Counted from the first letter of the stretch, positions 25,051 through 34,169 are shown. The stretch is 64,000 bases of DNA from Ralstonia sp. UBA689 (GCF_002298975.1 NZ_DBMV01000033.1:1-64000), one strand, 5' to 3'. Notes: generated by a model from the letters alone, not told the origin. Numbers and translations: made by a program.

Positions 25051-28000
25051 CTATGCGGCGATCGCGCGAGTCTTGACCTGATGCAGCGCCGCCAACAGCG
25101 CGTCGACTTCCGAGGGGGCGAAGAGACCATCCGGGCCGTGCGGGGTGATGTCCGTGAAAGGCGACGTATATAGCCGGCCCGCTTCCATGACGCCGTGGTC
25201 GGTCAAGTGCTTGACGACCAGATCGACAAATTCAAGCTGATTGGCCGTCATCGGCTTACCGCCCACGAAGCTGGACAGTGCCTCCATGGCGGCCTGTCGA
25301 TCCAGGCCAATCAGCGAACGCACGAAGAGGCCAAGGCCGTTGGCCTCGCGCTTGGCGCGCTCGATATCTTCTGCTGCGCCGATGCCGTTGGCGGAAAGCA
25401 TGTGCTCCAACGCAACCAGATCGGCCTGGGTGAGCGGTAGATTGCGCCGCAGCTTGTGCAGCGTCAGGTGATCTTCATGCGCGCGCAGGAATACGCGTGC
25501 TTTAGCCCGAAAGCGTTCGAAGTCTGTTCCGCCGGCAAAGGCCGGCATGGCAATCTCGGCCACCTCGCCCAGCGCATCGGCAAAGTCGGTGTACAGCGGC
25601 TTGCGTCGTTTCCCGACTTCGATCAGATGGATCAGGGAGCGCAGGCGTCGTCTCGTCTGTTCCAGCATCGGCAGGCTGACGTCTTCCCACCAAGCCTCTC
25701 CTGCCACGGCTTCAATCCATTCGATCTGATTCTGCACGGCAGGAATGCGAGCGGTGTCCTTGCTCAGCAACGCTTCCGCCAAGTCACGCACTTGTGTCTT
25801 CATGCGCTCCAAGCCTGGCTCGTCGTGCAGCACGCATAGCTGCAGGCGCAGCATCAGCAGATCGAAACGCTTGGCCGCCTCGTCGTTGTCGTCGCGCAGG
25901 GTCGTGGGCAGGCCAGAGACATGTTGCGCAAGTTCCGCCGCTTGCGCCCGGCTCAGCCGTTGCCAGGCGTCCTTCTTTGCATAGGATTCGACATATCGAC
26001 GGTTGGCTCGCACGACAAAGTTGTCAAATGACATCGACGCCACCTGCCGGTGCAGCCAATTGGCGGTTTCCTCACGCACGGCCGCTTCGGTGAGCGGGCC
26101 GCTATAGTCGGCCCGGGTCTGCTGGACTTGAAGCGGGCTCGGCTGCGCATCCAGGCTGGCCAGCAGTTCCACCCGGGCATTGAACAGGCGCTGTCCCAGC
26201 GGGGCCTGCATTGCGCCTTCCGCCGCGTCGGGGTTGGCATTGAAGAATTCAAAGTTCTGGCAGAAATCGAAGATCAGGAAATCCTGCTTGTCCTGCCCAG
26301 GGCCGTACAAGTCTTTGCACAGCCGCGTACCGCGCCCCACCATTTGCCAGAACTTGGCCTTGGAGCGGACGATCTTGAAGAACACCAGGTTCACGACCTC
26401 CGGCACGTCAATGCCGGTGTCCAGCATGTCTACCGAGATGGCGATGCGAGGCATCTTGTCGGCCACCGAAAAATCATCAATCAGTGTCTGTGCGTGCTCG
26501 ACTTCGTAGGTGATGACACGCGCGAGCTGCCCGGCGTATTGCGGGTAGTTGCAGTCGAAGCGGTCGGCAATGAACTTGGCGTGGTCGTTGTTCTTGGCAA
26601 AGATGATGGTCTTGCCGATCCAGTCGCTGCCAGCCACGCGGTGACCGCGCTCCTCCATTAGAAGCGCGATCATCTGGTCGACGGTGTCCACGTTGAACAG
26701 CCATTTGTTGACCGCTTCGGCTTCCACGGTATCCGGCGTGCCGTTCTCGTCGTCCCATTCCAGTGCGTCCCACTGGTCTTTTTCGTCTTCCGACAGGTCA
26801 TCGTAGTGAATGCCCTCGCGCTGAAACCGCAGCGGCACGGAAACGGCGCGCGGCGGCACGAGATAGCGTTCGGCAATGGCCTCGTCCAAGCCGTAGGCGT
26901 CGGTCGGTACGCCATCTTCCAGGCCGAACATGCCGTAGGTGTTGCGGTCGATCTCGTCTTTGGGGGTGGCGGTCAGACCCACCAGCAGCGCATCGAAGTA
27001 CGAAAAGATGGCCCGGTATTTCTGATAGATCGAGCGGTGTGCCTCGTCCACGATCAAGAGGTCAAAGTGCCCGGGACCGAAGCGCTGGACGCCTTCCGCG
27101 CGCCCGTCGATCAGGCCCATCATCGTCGGGTAGGTCGACACGTACACGCGCCCATCCGATGTCTTGTCCCGCACGAGGTTGACCAGCGCGGCTTCCGGCA
27201 GGTGCGCAGCAAAAGCGTCCGCAGCCTGCTTGACCAGCGCCACGCGGTCCGCCAGAAACAGCACGCGCTTGACCCAGTTGCAGCGCATCAGCATGTCGAC
27301 CAGCGCAATCACGGTGCGCGTCTTGCCGGCGCCAGTGGCCATGACCACAAGCGCCTTGCGCTGCTTGTCCTGTTCGAAGGCTTCCGCAATGCGCCGGATG
27401 GCGCGGTGCTGGTAGTGACGCTCCACGATGGCCGTGTTGATGGCCGCCGTGGCCAGCGGCTGGCGCGTCGTCCGGCGCTGGATCAAGCGCTCCAGTTCGT
27501 CTTTGTGGTGAAAGCCCTGTACCGTGCGGGGCGGATAGGCCAGGTCGTCCCACAGCCAGTGTTCGTAGCCGTTGGTGTAGTAGATCACCGGTCGTTGGCC
27601 GGTCATGGCTTCCAGGCAGTCTGCATACAGCTTGGCCTGCTGTTGGCCGGCGCGTGCGTCGCGCCGCGTGCGCTTGGCCTCCACAATCGCCAACGGCTTG
27701 CCGTCGTCGCCCCAGAGTACATAGTCCACATAACCGTTGCCGGACGGCGTGGGCATACCTGTTACGGCGTACTCCGTGGAGTTCGCCCCTGTGAGCGGCC
27801 AACCGGCGTCGCGCAGCAGGCGGTCGATAAAGCGGTCCCGGGTGGTGGCTTCATCGTAGTCGTGCGTGTCCTGCACCACGAGGTTGAGCGCCTTGGCTGC
27901 GGCCACCTCGGCCTGCAACGTAGCGGCGCGGAGCTTGGCCAACTCGGCGTCGAGAGCATCGTTCCTGCGCTGTTCCTCGGCCAGCTTCTCGTCACGCGCG

Positions 28001-28494
28001 GCGAGTTCGGTCTCCAGGGCCTTGACCTGGGCCTGGGTCTTGGCGGCAATGTTGGCGGGCGAGGCCGGCACCAGGGCGGGGTCAAAGCGCAGGGCCGGTT
28101 CAGGCCGGCCGGCAGCGGTACGTGCGTAATGGCGGGCCAGCCAGTACATGACGTGAAACAGCTCGTGCACCACGCCTTGCGCATCCTGCTCGCGCACCGT
28201 CCGGGCGCGGTGGATGGCCGCGTTGCCGTCGCGGCGGATCAAGTCCATCTTCGCGTGCACGGCTTGCCCGACCAGCGCCTGGAAGCCCGGGTCGAACAGA
28301 TAGGCGGAGAGATCGTCCCGATATGGCCGGCGCAGCGTGGCGTCAGCGCGGAACAGCCATGCCACGGCGTGTTCCAGGGCGCGCCGCGCATAGAAGCAGG
28401 ACGTGCGAGGGTCAGCGCTGGCGTAGCGCTCCGCGCTGGCGGCCTCGGCATACAGCTCTGGCCATTCCGACTGCAGGAAGATGAAGTTGCTCAT
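25051..28494 (-). CDS. hsdR: Type I restriction enzyme, R (motor/endonuclease) subunit
   Basis: 1147 residues. The N-terminus (~1-140) is a DUF4145-like helical domain (FYARRALEHAVAWLF). A coiled coil (~165-215) leads to the HsdR nuclease domain, with YVDYVLWGDDGKPLAIVEAK as the D...E-x-K active site. The SF2 motor follows: Walker A MATGAGKTRT, DEAH box VDEAHRSIYQ, LVGLTATPKDE, and motif VI in WQMVGRGTRL. An EcoEI-type C-terminal domain ends the protein. It translocates DNA and cuts unmodified targets with HsdM and HsdS. It is last in the leftward operon, 110 bp after the unknown gene. Confidence 0.95.
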   Translation of the reverse strand: MSNFIFLQSEWPELYAEAASAERYASADPRTSCFYARRALEHAVAWLFRADATLRRPYRDDLSAYLFDPGFQALVGQAVHAKMDLIRRDGNAAIHRARTVREQDAQGVVHELFHVMYWLARHYARTAAGRPEPALRFDPALVPASPANIAAKTQAQVKALETELAARDEKLAEEQRRNDALDAELAKLRAATLQAEVAAAKALNLVVQDTHDYDEATTRDRFIDRLLRDAGWPLTGANSTEYAVTGMPTPSGNGYVDYVLWGDDGKPLAIVEAKRTRRDARAGQQQAKLYADCLEAMTGQRPVIYYTNGYEHWLWDDLAYPPRTVQGFHHKDELERLIQRRTTRQPLATAAINTAIVERHYQHRAIRRIAEAFEQDKQRKALVVMATGAGKTRTVIALVDMLMRCNWVKRVLFLADRVALVKQAADAFAAHLPEAALVNLVRDKTSDGRVYVSTYPTMMGLIDGRAEGVQRFGPGHFDLLIVDEAHRSIYQKYRAIFSYFDALLVGLTATPKDEIDRNTYGMFGLEDGVPTDAYGLDEAIAERYLVPPRAVSVPLRFQREGIHYDDLSEDEKDQWDALEWDDENGTPDTVEAEAVNKWLFNVDTVDQMIALLMEERGHRVAGSDWIGKTIIFAKNNDHAKFIADRFDCNYPQYAGQLARVITYEVEHAQTLIDDFSVADKMPRIAISVDMLDTGIDVPEVVNLVFFKIVRSKAKFWQMVGRGTRLCKDLYGPGQDKQDFLIFDFCQNFEFFNANPDAAEGAMQAPLGQRLFNARVELLASLDAQPSPLQVQQTRADYSGPLTEAAVREETANWLHRQVASMSFDNFVVRANRRYVESYAKKDAWQRLSRAQAAELAQHVSGLPTTLRDDNDEAAKRFDLLMLRLQLCVLHDEPGLERMKTQVRDLAEALLSKDTARIPAVQNQIEWIEAVAGEAWWEDVSLPMLEQTRRRLRSLIHLIEVGKRRKPLYTDFADALGEVAEIAMPAFAGGTDFERFRAKARVFLRAHEDHLTLHKLRRNLPLTQADLVALEHMLSANGIGAAEDIERAKREANGLGLFVRSLIGLDRQAAMEALSSFVGGKPMTANQLEFVDLVVKHLTDHGVMEAGRLYTSPFTDITPHGPDGLFAPSEVDALLAALHQVKTRAIAA

Positions 28495-28604
28495 AGGCCC
28501 TGCTCCGCTCTTGCCGGGTCGATTTTTATCAGGTTCAGGTGCCCGCAATGATGCCGCGGCTAGTCTCTACGGCAACCCCACGCCGGAGTGACAGATTGCA
28601 CACT

Positions 28605-29498
28605 TTACCTTGCCGGCACACCGCCAGCGGATTCTCCACGCCATACCCGGCTGGCATCGAATCCATCCGCCAGATACGGCGTAAAGCCCACCAGCAGGAT
28701 CGACATGGCGATCATGTCGCGCAGGTTGATGGTGCGCCGCGCGTTTCTGGGGGTGCCGCTGTGGCGGATGCCCGGGTAATCGGACGCGAATGCATACAGA
28801 TTCTGCATGGCCTCTTTCACCTTGCCATGCGGCCAGTGCGCAACCTGGTTGCAGGCCAGCCCGAGGCTGCGTTCCGTCATCCCCGTACTGTGCCGCGTGA
28901 GCGCCTCCACCAGATTGATCTGCTTTTGCATGCAGGTCTTGATGCGGCTGTCGGAGGCCTCGGCATGAACGTCGCGGAAGGCGTGGTCGAAATCGCGCAT
29001 CAGCATCGCCAGATGCAAGTCTTGCCCGGCTTGCTCCCGCAGGGTTTGAACGAGGCAGCCGAACAAGCCGGGCAGAGAGAGCGTAAGCACGCACGGCCGG
29101 CGTAGCTCATAGCGAAGGTTGTAGGTGTCGACCAGCCCGGCCAGCAGCTGGAAATACGCATTGGCCAGAGGCTCACCGCCCAGTTCGCCTACGGTGGTGT
29201 GGGCCTCTTGCAGGAACGCCAGCAGTGCCGCTTCGTCGGCAATGCTGCCTGCTGGTGCTGTGGCGAACAACGTGCGGCACGCATGCGGATCGTTGATCAG
29301 ATCTGCCAGCGCTGCCCCTGAAGGCGCGTTAGACATTGCGCTCGCTAGATCGCGTGCCAAATCGCAGAACAGGTCTGGCGGCGCGCTTGGGTGGGTTGCC
29401 AGCACTTGCCACAGCTCTGGCCAGAGGCGTGGCCAGAGCGCGAGCCAAGTGCCGGGCTGGCCTCGGCGGGAATCAGGCCGTGCCACGGCAGCCGGCAT
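28605..29498 (-). CDS. Unrecognised helical protein embedded in the type I RM operon
   Basis: 297 residues, largely alpha-helical, no signal peptide. The ATG directly abuts the dinD stop (TGA then ATG, no gap), so translation is coupled. I do not recognise the family. The C-terminal ~80 residues look like the conserved core: HSTGMTERSLGLACNQV, DYPGIRHSGTPRNARR, then DMIAMSILLVGFTPYL. That last block could be a membrane-facing helix or a buried one. Its place between dinD and hsdR argues for a role in controlling or supplementing restriction, for example as an abortive-infection effector; this is inference only. Confidence 0.75.
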   Translation of the reverse strand: MPAAVARPDSRRGQPGTWLALWPRLWPELWQVLATHPSAPPDLFCDLARDLASAMSNAPSGAALADLINDPHACRTLFATAPAGSIADEAALLAFLQEAHTTVGELGGEPLANAYFQLLAGLVDTYNLRYELRRPCVLTLSLPGLFGCLVQTLREQAGQDLHLAMLMRDFDHAFRDVHAEASDSRIKTCMQKQINLVEALTRHSTGMTERSLGLACNQVAHWPHGKVKEAMQNLYAFASDYPGIRHSGTPRNARRTINLRDMIAMSILLVGFTPYLADGFDASRVWRGESAGGVPAR

Positions 29499-30368
29499 TC
29501 AAGTGTTTTCCGGTTCAGAGGGATCGGCGTCACTCTTCAGCTGCCGAAGTTCTTTCTCGATCTGCTTGATGCTCTTGGCCGGCGTAGGCAGTTTTTCGGG
29601 CATGGTGCCGCCGATCTCGGCAATGGTCTGGCGCACCTTGGCACCCACCTCTCGGTGCGTCTCATTGGCCTGGCGCTTACCACGCACGTTGTCGCGTCGC
29701 AGCTTGTCTTCCGTCTGCGTGGCGCGGAACAGGTTGGCGGCCAGTTCCGTGCTGCCCATGTGGTCCAGGATCTTCTGGCTCTTCTTCAGGCCCTTGGTCG
29801 TGTGGATGTCCTTGGCGCCCAGGCCGCCGTAGAGGCCTTTGTAGCCGTGGTCCTGGAAGATGGCGTAGTCCAGCCCGGACTCCACGCCAGCCTTCTTGGC
29901 GGCACTCGTCAGCGCTTTGTTGTGCTCGGTCAGCTCACCGCGCAGCATGAGGCGGCGGGCGTCTTCGGATAGCTGGCCGAGACGCCCCGCATCCGCCAGT
30001 TCCTGCCGGCGTGTCTGCACGGCAAAGTACGTCTGCCCGTTGGCGATGACCGGCTTGGATGGGTCGCCGTTCTGGACGATGAGGTAGCAGGCGTATCGGG
30101 TGAGCCGGTAGTCCGTCACCCGACGGGCGGCACCGGAGCCGAGCTCGACCATTTTGTCGAACTCGACAAAATGGTGGTCGGTGGCCTGGCCGGAGCGCTG
30201 GCAGGCCAGCTTGGCCTTTTCAATGACTTGCACGAAGTTGCGCCAAGCCTGGTATTCCAGCACCGGCGCCAAGTCCCGCGCAAGCCAGAACTCGGAATCG
30301 TCCTCGTTCAGTTGCCGGATACTCTCAAATGTTCGTGCGTGTTTGGTGTCGACACGTTTGTCGCTCAT
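29499..30368 (-). CDS. dinD: DinD-like DNA-damage-inducible protein
   Basis: 289 residues from the ATG at 30368. The BRO/KilA-like N-terminal part reads FESIRQLNEDDSEFWLARDL, then LEYQAWRNFVQVIEKA, and DYRLTRYACYLIVQNGDP. The C-terminal part has HNKALTSAAKKAGV and DHMGSTELAANLFRATQTEDK. These are DinD hallmarks. E. coli DinD is LexA-controlled and inhibits RecA strand exchange. Here it sits inside a type I restriction operon, 184 bp after hsdS with its own possible promoter, and is coupled to the following unknown gene. It may limit recombination repair during restriction. Confidence 0.9.
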   Translation of the reverse strand: MSDKRVDTKHARTFESIRQLNEDDSEFWLARDLAPVLEYQAWRNFVQVIEKAKLACQRSGQATDHHFVEFDKMVELGSGAARRVTDYRLTRYACYLIVQNGDPSKPVIANGQTYFAVQTRRQELADAGRLGQLSEDARRLMLRGELTEHNKALTSAAKKAGVESGLDYAIFQDHGYKGLYGGLGAKDIHTTKGLKKSQKILDHMGSTELAANLFRATQTEDKLRRDNVRGKRQANETHREVGAKVRQTIAEIGGTMPEKLPTPAKSIKQIEKELRQLKSDADPSEPENT

Positions 30369-30504
30369 TGCCTGCTCCCAGATGGCGGGCACCTGGGCTG
30401 CGGGCCGACAGCGTGTCGGGAGCGGCGCCGCCGCGCGTGGGCGGGCGGCGCGGAGCCTGGGTGCCGATTGTTTGCGAAGCAGACAATCTAGGCAGTGTTA
30501 GGCA

Positions 30505-30520
30505 CGTTTGTTGTCAAACG
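30505..30520. promoter_or_regulatory. Inverted repeat in the hsdS-dinD gap
   Basis: CGTTTG, four bases (TTGT), CAAACG. The repeat lies between hsdS and dinD. On the minus strand it includes TTGACA, a consensus -35, which suggests a separate promoter and operator for dinD and the genes after it. A matching -10 at normal spacing is not clear. A second hairpin (GATTGT/ACAATC) lies at about 30466-30488. Confidence 0.4.
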
Positions 30521-30552
30521 TTGTCACGTTGCGCCCGGGTGGGCGCAGTGCA

Positions 30553-31719
30553 TCAGAGCAGTCCTGCAAACGCGCGGTGCTGCAGCGAGGCGAACAGCGC
30601 GTCGAGTTGCGCCAGTGCAGCGCGGTGGGTGGACTTGAGGCGCTCGATGGCGGTGAGGCGTTGGGCGAATTGTTCTTGCAGGGCGAGCGGAGGGGTAAGC
30701 AGTTCGATTTGCTCGAATCTTGATTTATTGAGCAGGCCTTTCATCGCAGAGGTTGCGTCAGCTTGGAACAGGCGTTTGCCCACGCGGATCTGCCCATAGA
30801 AGAAATGGGCGTTGCCGAGCTCGGGTGTGAATGCATTGATCTGCTGATTGAATGCCACCTCTCGGTCAATCATGGCGGAGTTCCCGATGCAGTTGGGGCT
30901 TCCCGCAATGCAGGTCACGAGAATTGATCCGGGAGGTGCAGTGCGCGCGACGTGTTTTCCTTCAGGAGAGAGCGATTCGCTTGCTTGGGTAGCGTAGTAA
31001 TTTGCGGTTCCGAGGTTGTCAGACTTGATCCACTCAATGGCGTTGCCGTAGTAAGCCGCATTGGCTCTGGACGGTGTATTGCCGGTCACTACCCTGCCGA
31101 GTTCACTGATCGGCTTGCGTTCCCATCCCTTCGGATTCGTCACCGGATCACCAAACATCTCGATGAAGACCGATTGTGCAAGCTCATCGAGCAGCGCGAG
31201 CGCCTGCCGGCGCTTGGCGCGCAGGGCTTCGGCCTGGTCGAGGATGGTGGCGATGCGGCGTTGTTCGGGGAGTGTGGGCAGCGGCACCGGCAACGACAGA
31301 AAGATGTCGTCAGGCAGGGTGCGCCGTCGGGCAGTGGTTCCCTGTAGCTTGGTTACGTAGAACCGGCACGCTTGTGGTGATCGCAGGAAGCGCTCCAGAT
31401 ACCGGTGATCAACCCTGGTGAAATCGCTCACGTCCCACACGTCGTACGCAGGGCTGACAATGGCCGCGTCATGCAGCCGCTGGAATGCAAGAACCCCTTC
31501 GTCGATGGGAAAGCCCACCACGAGTTGGTTGTAGCGCACGACCTTGTATGGCGACGTGTCGGCGCTGGCAACCCGCTTCTTAAATTTCTCCGCTTGGTCG
31601 ACAAGCCCACTGTGCATGGTCATCGACAGGATCGGGTAGTTGCCGTCCCCCGCCCTCACAAGCCTTGCCGGGGTAATGATCTCTCTGAGCTGCTGGTGCT
31701 CTAGTTGCCGAGACGTCAT
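30553..31719 (-). CDS. hsdS: Type I restriction-modification specificity subunit
   Basis: 388 residues with two target-recognition domains. The first (~10-150) ends in SLPVPLPTLPEQRRIATILDQAEALRAKRRQ, and the second (~195-350) in the parallel LTPPLALQEQFAQRLTAIERLKS. These are the repeated conserved regions that form the antiparallel coiled coils holding HsdM. It determines the bipartite recognition sequence. The start overlaps the hsdM stop (31716-31719, ATGA), so the two are translationally coupled. Confidence 0.93.
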   Translation of the reverse strand: MTSRQLEHQQLREIITPARLVRAGDGNYPILSMTMHSGLVDQAEKFKKRVASADTSPYKVVRYNQLVVGFPIDEGVLAFQRLHDAAIVSPAYDVWDVSDFTRVDHRYLERFLRSPQACRFYVTKLQGTTARRRTLPDDIFLSLPVPLPTLPEQRRIATILDQAEALRAKRRQALALLDELAQSVFIEMFGDPVTNPKGWERKPISELGRVVTGNTPSRANAAYYGNAIEWIKSDNLGTANYYATQASESLSPEGKHVARTAPPGSILVTCIAGSPNCIGNSAMIDREVAFNQQINAFTPELGNAHFFYGQIRVGKRLFQADATSAMKGLLNKSRFEQIELLTPPLALQEQFAQRLTAIERLKSTHRAALAQLDALFASLQHRAFAGLL

Positions 31720-33236
31720 GCCAGCAGCCTCCGCAACTCAGCGGTTTCGCGCTCGATTTCCGCTTCCAATAGCGTAAGGGCCGCGAGAATGTTGCTTGGT
31801 GAATCGTGCTCCACTGAGATGTGAGCGACCTCCTTGTACCGATTGATGGAGAGGTCATACCCCTGCGCCGCAATTTCCTCCTTCGGCACACAAAAGCTCT
31901 GCGCCGTGCGCGGGTTGTCGCGCTCGCGACGTTCGCGCTGGCTCCAGCGGTACAGCGCGTCGGGTAGGTTGTTCCTGGCGTGGTCTTCCGGCACCAGCGG
32001 CGTTTTCGGCGTGGCGCCCTGCTTGTCTTCGGGCAGCAGCGGCGTGCGCTTGTCGTCCAGGCTCATGCCGTCGGCGGCCAGGTCGTAGAACCAGACCTGG
32101 TCGGTGCCGCCCACGCCGGTCTTGGTGAATAGCAGGATGGCGGTCGACACACCCGCATACGGCTTGAACACACCGCCCGGCAGCTTGACGATGCCTTCCA
32201 GCTTATGGTCTTCCACCAGCATCTTGCGCAGCGTCTTGTGCGCGGTGCTGGAGCCGAACAGCACGCCGTCGGGCACGATCACCGCCGCGCGGCCGCCGTT
32301 CTTGAGCAGCTTCAGGAAGAGCGCGAGAAACAGCAGTTCGGTCTTCTTGGTCTTGACCATGCGCAGCAGGTCTTTGGCGGTGCTGTCGTAATCCAGGCTA
32401 CCGGCAAACGGCGGGTTGGCGAGGATGAGCGAGTATTTGTTCTCGTCATCGGCATGCGCCTGCGCGAGCGAATCGCGATAGCGGATGTCGGGCCCTTCCA
32501 CGCCGTGCAACAACATGTTCATGCTGCCGATGCGCAGCATGGTGTTGTCGAAGTCGTAGCCGTGGAACATGTTGTGGTGGAAGTGCGCGGCCTTTGCTGC
32601 GTCATGCAGCAGTTCGGGATGCTCGCGCCGCAGATACTCGCTGGCAGCCACTAGGTATCCGCAGGTGCCCGAGGCAGGGTCGCAGATGGTGTCTTCCGGC
32701 TGCGGCCGCGTGAGCTCCACCATGAAATCGATGATGTGGCGCGGCGTGCGGAACTGCCCGTTCTGCCCGGCGCTGGCGATCTTGCCGAGCATGTATTCGT
32801 ACACGTCGCCCTTGGTGTCGCGCCGCTCCATCGGCACGGCGTCGAGCAGGTCCACCACCTTGGCCAGCAGCGCCGGCGTGGGGATGGTGAAGCGCGCATC
32901 CTTCATGTGGTGGGCGTAGGTGGAGCCGTCGCCGCCCATGGTGCGCAGGAAGGGGAAGGCGCGTTCGGCCACTACGTCGTACATGGCCTGCGCGCTGCCC
33001 AGGTTCTTGAAGTTGCGCCAGCGCAGGTCTTGCTGGTCCGCTCCGAAGATCAGGCGGCCGCTGGTGCTGCCTGTGCGGTTGCGCTCGTTCTCGGCCAGGG
33101 TGTGCAGGTCATCCAGCCGCTTGAGGAAGAGCAGATAGGTGAGCTGCTCGATGACTTCGATCGGGTTGGCGATGCCGCCGGACCAGAAGGCGTCCCAGAT
33201 GCGGTCGATTTGGTTCTTGATGTCGCCGGTAATCAT
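31716..33236 (-). CDS. hsdM: Type I restriction-modification N6-adenine methyltransferase
   Basis: 506 residues. The N-terminal HsdM helical domain includes IWDAFWSGGIANPIEVIEQ. The methyltransferase domain has the AdoMet motif DPASGTCGYLVAASEYL and catalytic motif IV NPPFAGSLDYD (NPPF, N6-adenine). It makes the host modification and is part of the restriction complex. It is first in the leftward operon hsdM-hsdS-dinD-unknown-hsdR. Its upstream region, 33237-33417, shows only promoter-sized DNA. Confidence 0.95.
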   Translation of the reverse strand: MITGDIKNQIDRIWDAFWSGGIANPIEVIEQLTYLLFLKRLDDLHTLAENERNRTGSTSGRLIFGADQQDLRWRNFKNLGSAQAMYDVVAERAFPFLRTMGGDGSTYAHHMKDARFTIPTPALLAKVVDLLDAVPMERRDTKGDVYEYMLGKIASAGQNGQFRTPRHIIDFMVELTRPQPEDTICDPASGTCGYLVAASEYLRREHPELLHDAAKAAHFHHNMFHGYDFDNTMLRIGSMNMLLHGVEGPDIRYRDSLAQAHADDENKYSLILANPPFAGSLDYDSTAKDLLRMVKTKKTELLFLALFLKLLKNGGRAAVIVPDGVLFGSSTAHKTLRKMLVEDHKLEGIVKLPGGVFKPYAGVSTAILLFTKTGVGGTDQVWFYDLAADGMSLDDKRTPLLPEDKQGATPKTPLVPEDHARNNLPDALYRWSQRERRERDNPRTAQSFCVPKEEIAAQGYDLSINRYKEVAHISVEHDSPSNILAALTLLEAEIERETAELRRLLA

Positions 33237-33417
33237 GCGTGTGCTCGTCGGGCTGGTTGCCAGGCAGTGTGTGCCTGCCGCCGTCGCCCGGCTGTGAATT
33301 CGTGTGATGCGCGGTGCGGCGTGGCCGGCACGTCGCTCGGGAATGGTGTGCCGCGCATTATTGCAGATCAGAAGGGGGGAGCGCGGCGCATGGACGGCGA
33401 GGCGGCATCGCCTGTAT

Positions 33418-33552
33418 CACTCCGGCTTTCGACTTGAAGATCGGGGCAGTACAGGAGTGCTGGCCAACGGCGCAAACGGGTGGATGGACTGGCAAGACGC
33501 CAAGGGCAATACGTTGAAGATGCTGCTGGAGGCAGCTGGCCGAGGGTCCTGA
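33418..33552 (+). pseudogene. C-terminal fragment resembling a DUF4357 domain
   Basis: The plus-strand frame ending at 33552 reads ...GSTGVLANGANGWMDWQDAKGNTLKMLLE. The A-N-G-W-x-x-W-x-D-x-x-G-x-T-L pattern is that of DUF4357, a domain found at the C-terminus of DNA-metabolism and restriction-linked proteins. No start or upstream domain is present. It is probably the 3' end of a gene destroyed at the right edge of the restriction island. Confidence 0.5.
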
Positions 33553-33564
33553 ACCGACGGCCGA

Positions 33565-34041
33565 TCAACCCGCCTTGCGCTTGACGCTACGCGGCATCGG
33601 CAGCGTCGTCGACTCGCCCAGCGCGCGGTTGACCGCGGCAGGTTTGTCGACGAGATCTTCCAGCGTGTACCCGTCGAGCACCTCGAAGTACGCCCGCAAT
33701 GCCGTCCCCAGCACCCCGCGCAGCCCGCATACGCGGGTGATCACACAATGGTTGTCTTCAGTGTGAAAGCACTCGACCAGGCGAAAGTCGGGTTCGGTGG
33801 CGCGCACCACTGCGCCCAGGTTGATCTCGGCGGCGGGCCGGCCCAACGTGATGCCGCCCGCGCGACCGCGCACGGTGTGCAGGAAGCCGTCCTGGCCAAG
33901 CTGCTGCACGATCTTGATGAGGTGGTTCTTGGGAATGTCGAAGGCATCCGCAATGCGCTGGATGGTGACCAGTTCGTCCGGGTGCACGGCCACATAGATC
34001 AGTGTGCGCAGGGCGTAGTCGGTGTAATCGGTCAGTCGCAT
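33565..34041 (-). CDS. nsrR: Rrf2-family nitric-oxide-sensing repressor NsrR
   Basis: 158 residues. The winged helix-turn-helix starts MRLTDYTDYALRTLIYVAVHP, the standard NsrR/Rrf2 opening, with the recognition region IPKNHLIKIVQQL. Three cysteines at 91, 99 and 105 (VECF, NHCVITRVCGL) can hold the [Fe-S] cluster; E. coli NsrR uses Cys91, 96 and 102. NO damages the cluster and relieves repression. It is divergent from hmp, and the intergenic DNA contains an NsrR-like site. The ATG at 34041 is chosen by homology to the family start. Confidence 0.93.
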   Translation of the reverse strand: MRLTDYTDYALRTLIYVAVHPDELVTIQRIADAFDIPKNHLIKIVQQLGQDGFLHTVRGRAGGITLGRPAAEINLGAVVRATEPDFRLVECFHTEDNHCVITRVCGLRGVLGTALRAYFEVLDGYTLEDLVDKPAAVNRALGESTTLPMPRSVKRKAG

Positions 34042-34140
34042 GGCGGGCAGACAGGTTTGTGGTGCGCAAAACATTCACGAAAGACACATCTTACGGGCAA
34101 GTGAGCCAGAAGATGCGCCGGTTTGCCGCAGATCAATTTG

Positions 34141-34169
34141 TTGCATCTCAAATATATGTTTAATAGAAT
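34141..34169 (+). promoter_or_regulatory. hmp promoter overlapped by an NsrR-like site
   Basis: TTGCAT (34141-34146), 17-bp spacer, TAGAAT (34164-34169) forms a good sigma-70 promoter. The segment 34141-34157 (TTGCATCTCAAATATAT) matches the proteobacterial NsrR consensus ATGyATTTnAAATrCAT at 14 of 17 positions. Thus NsrR would cover the -35 box and spacer, a classic repressor placement. Confidence 0.65.
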
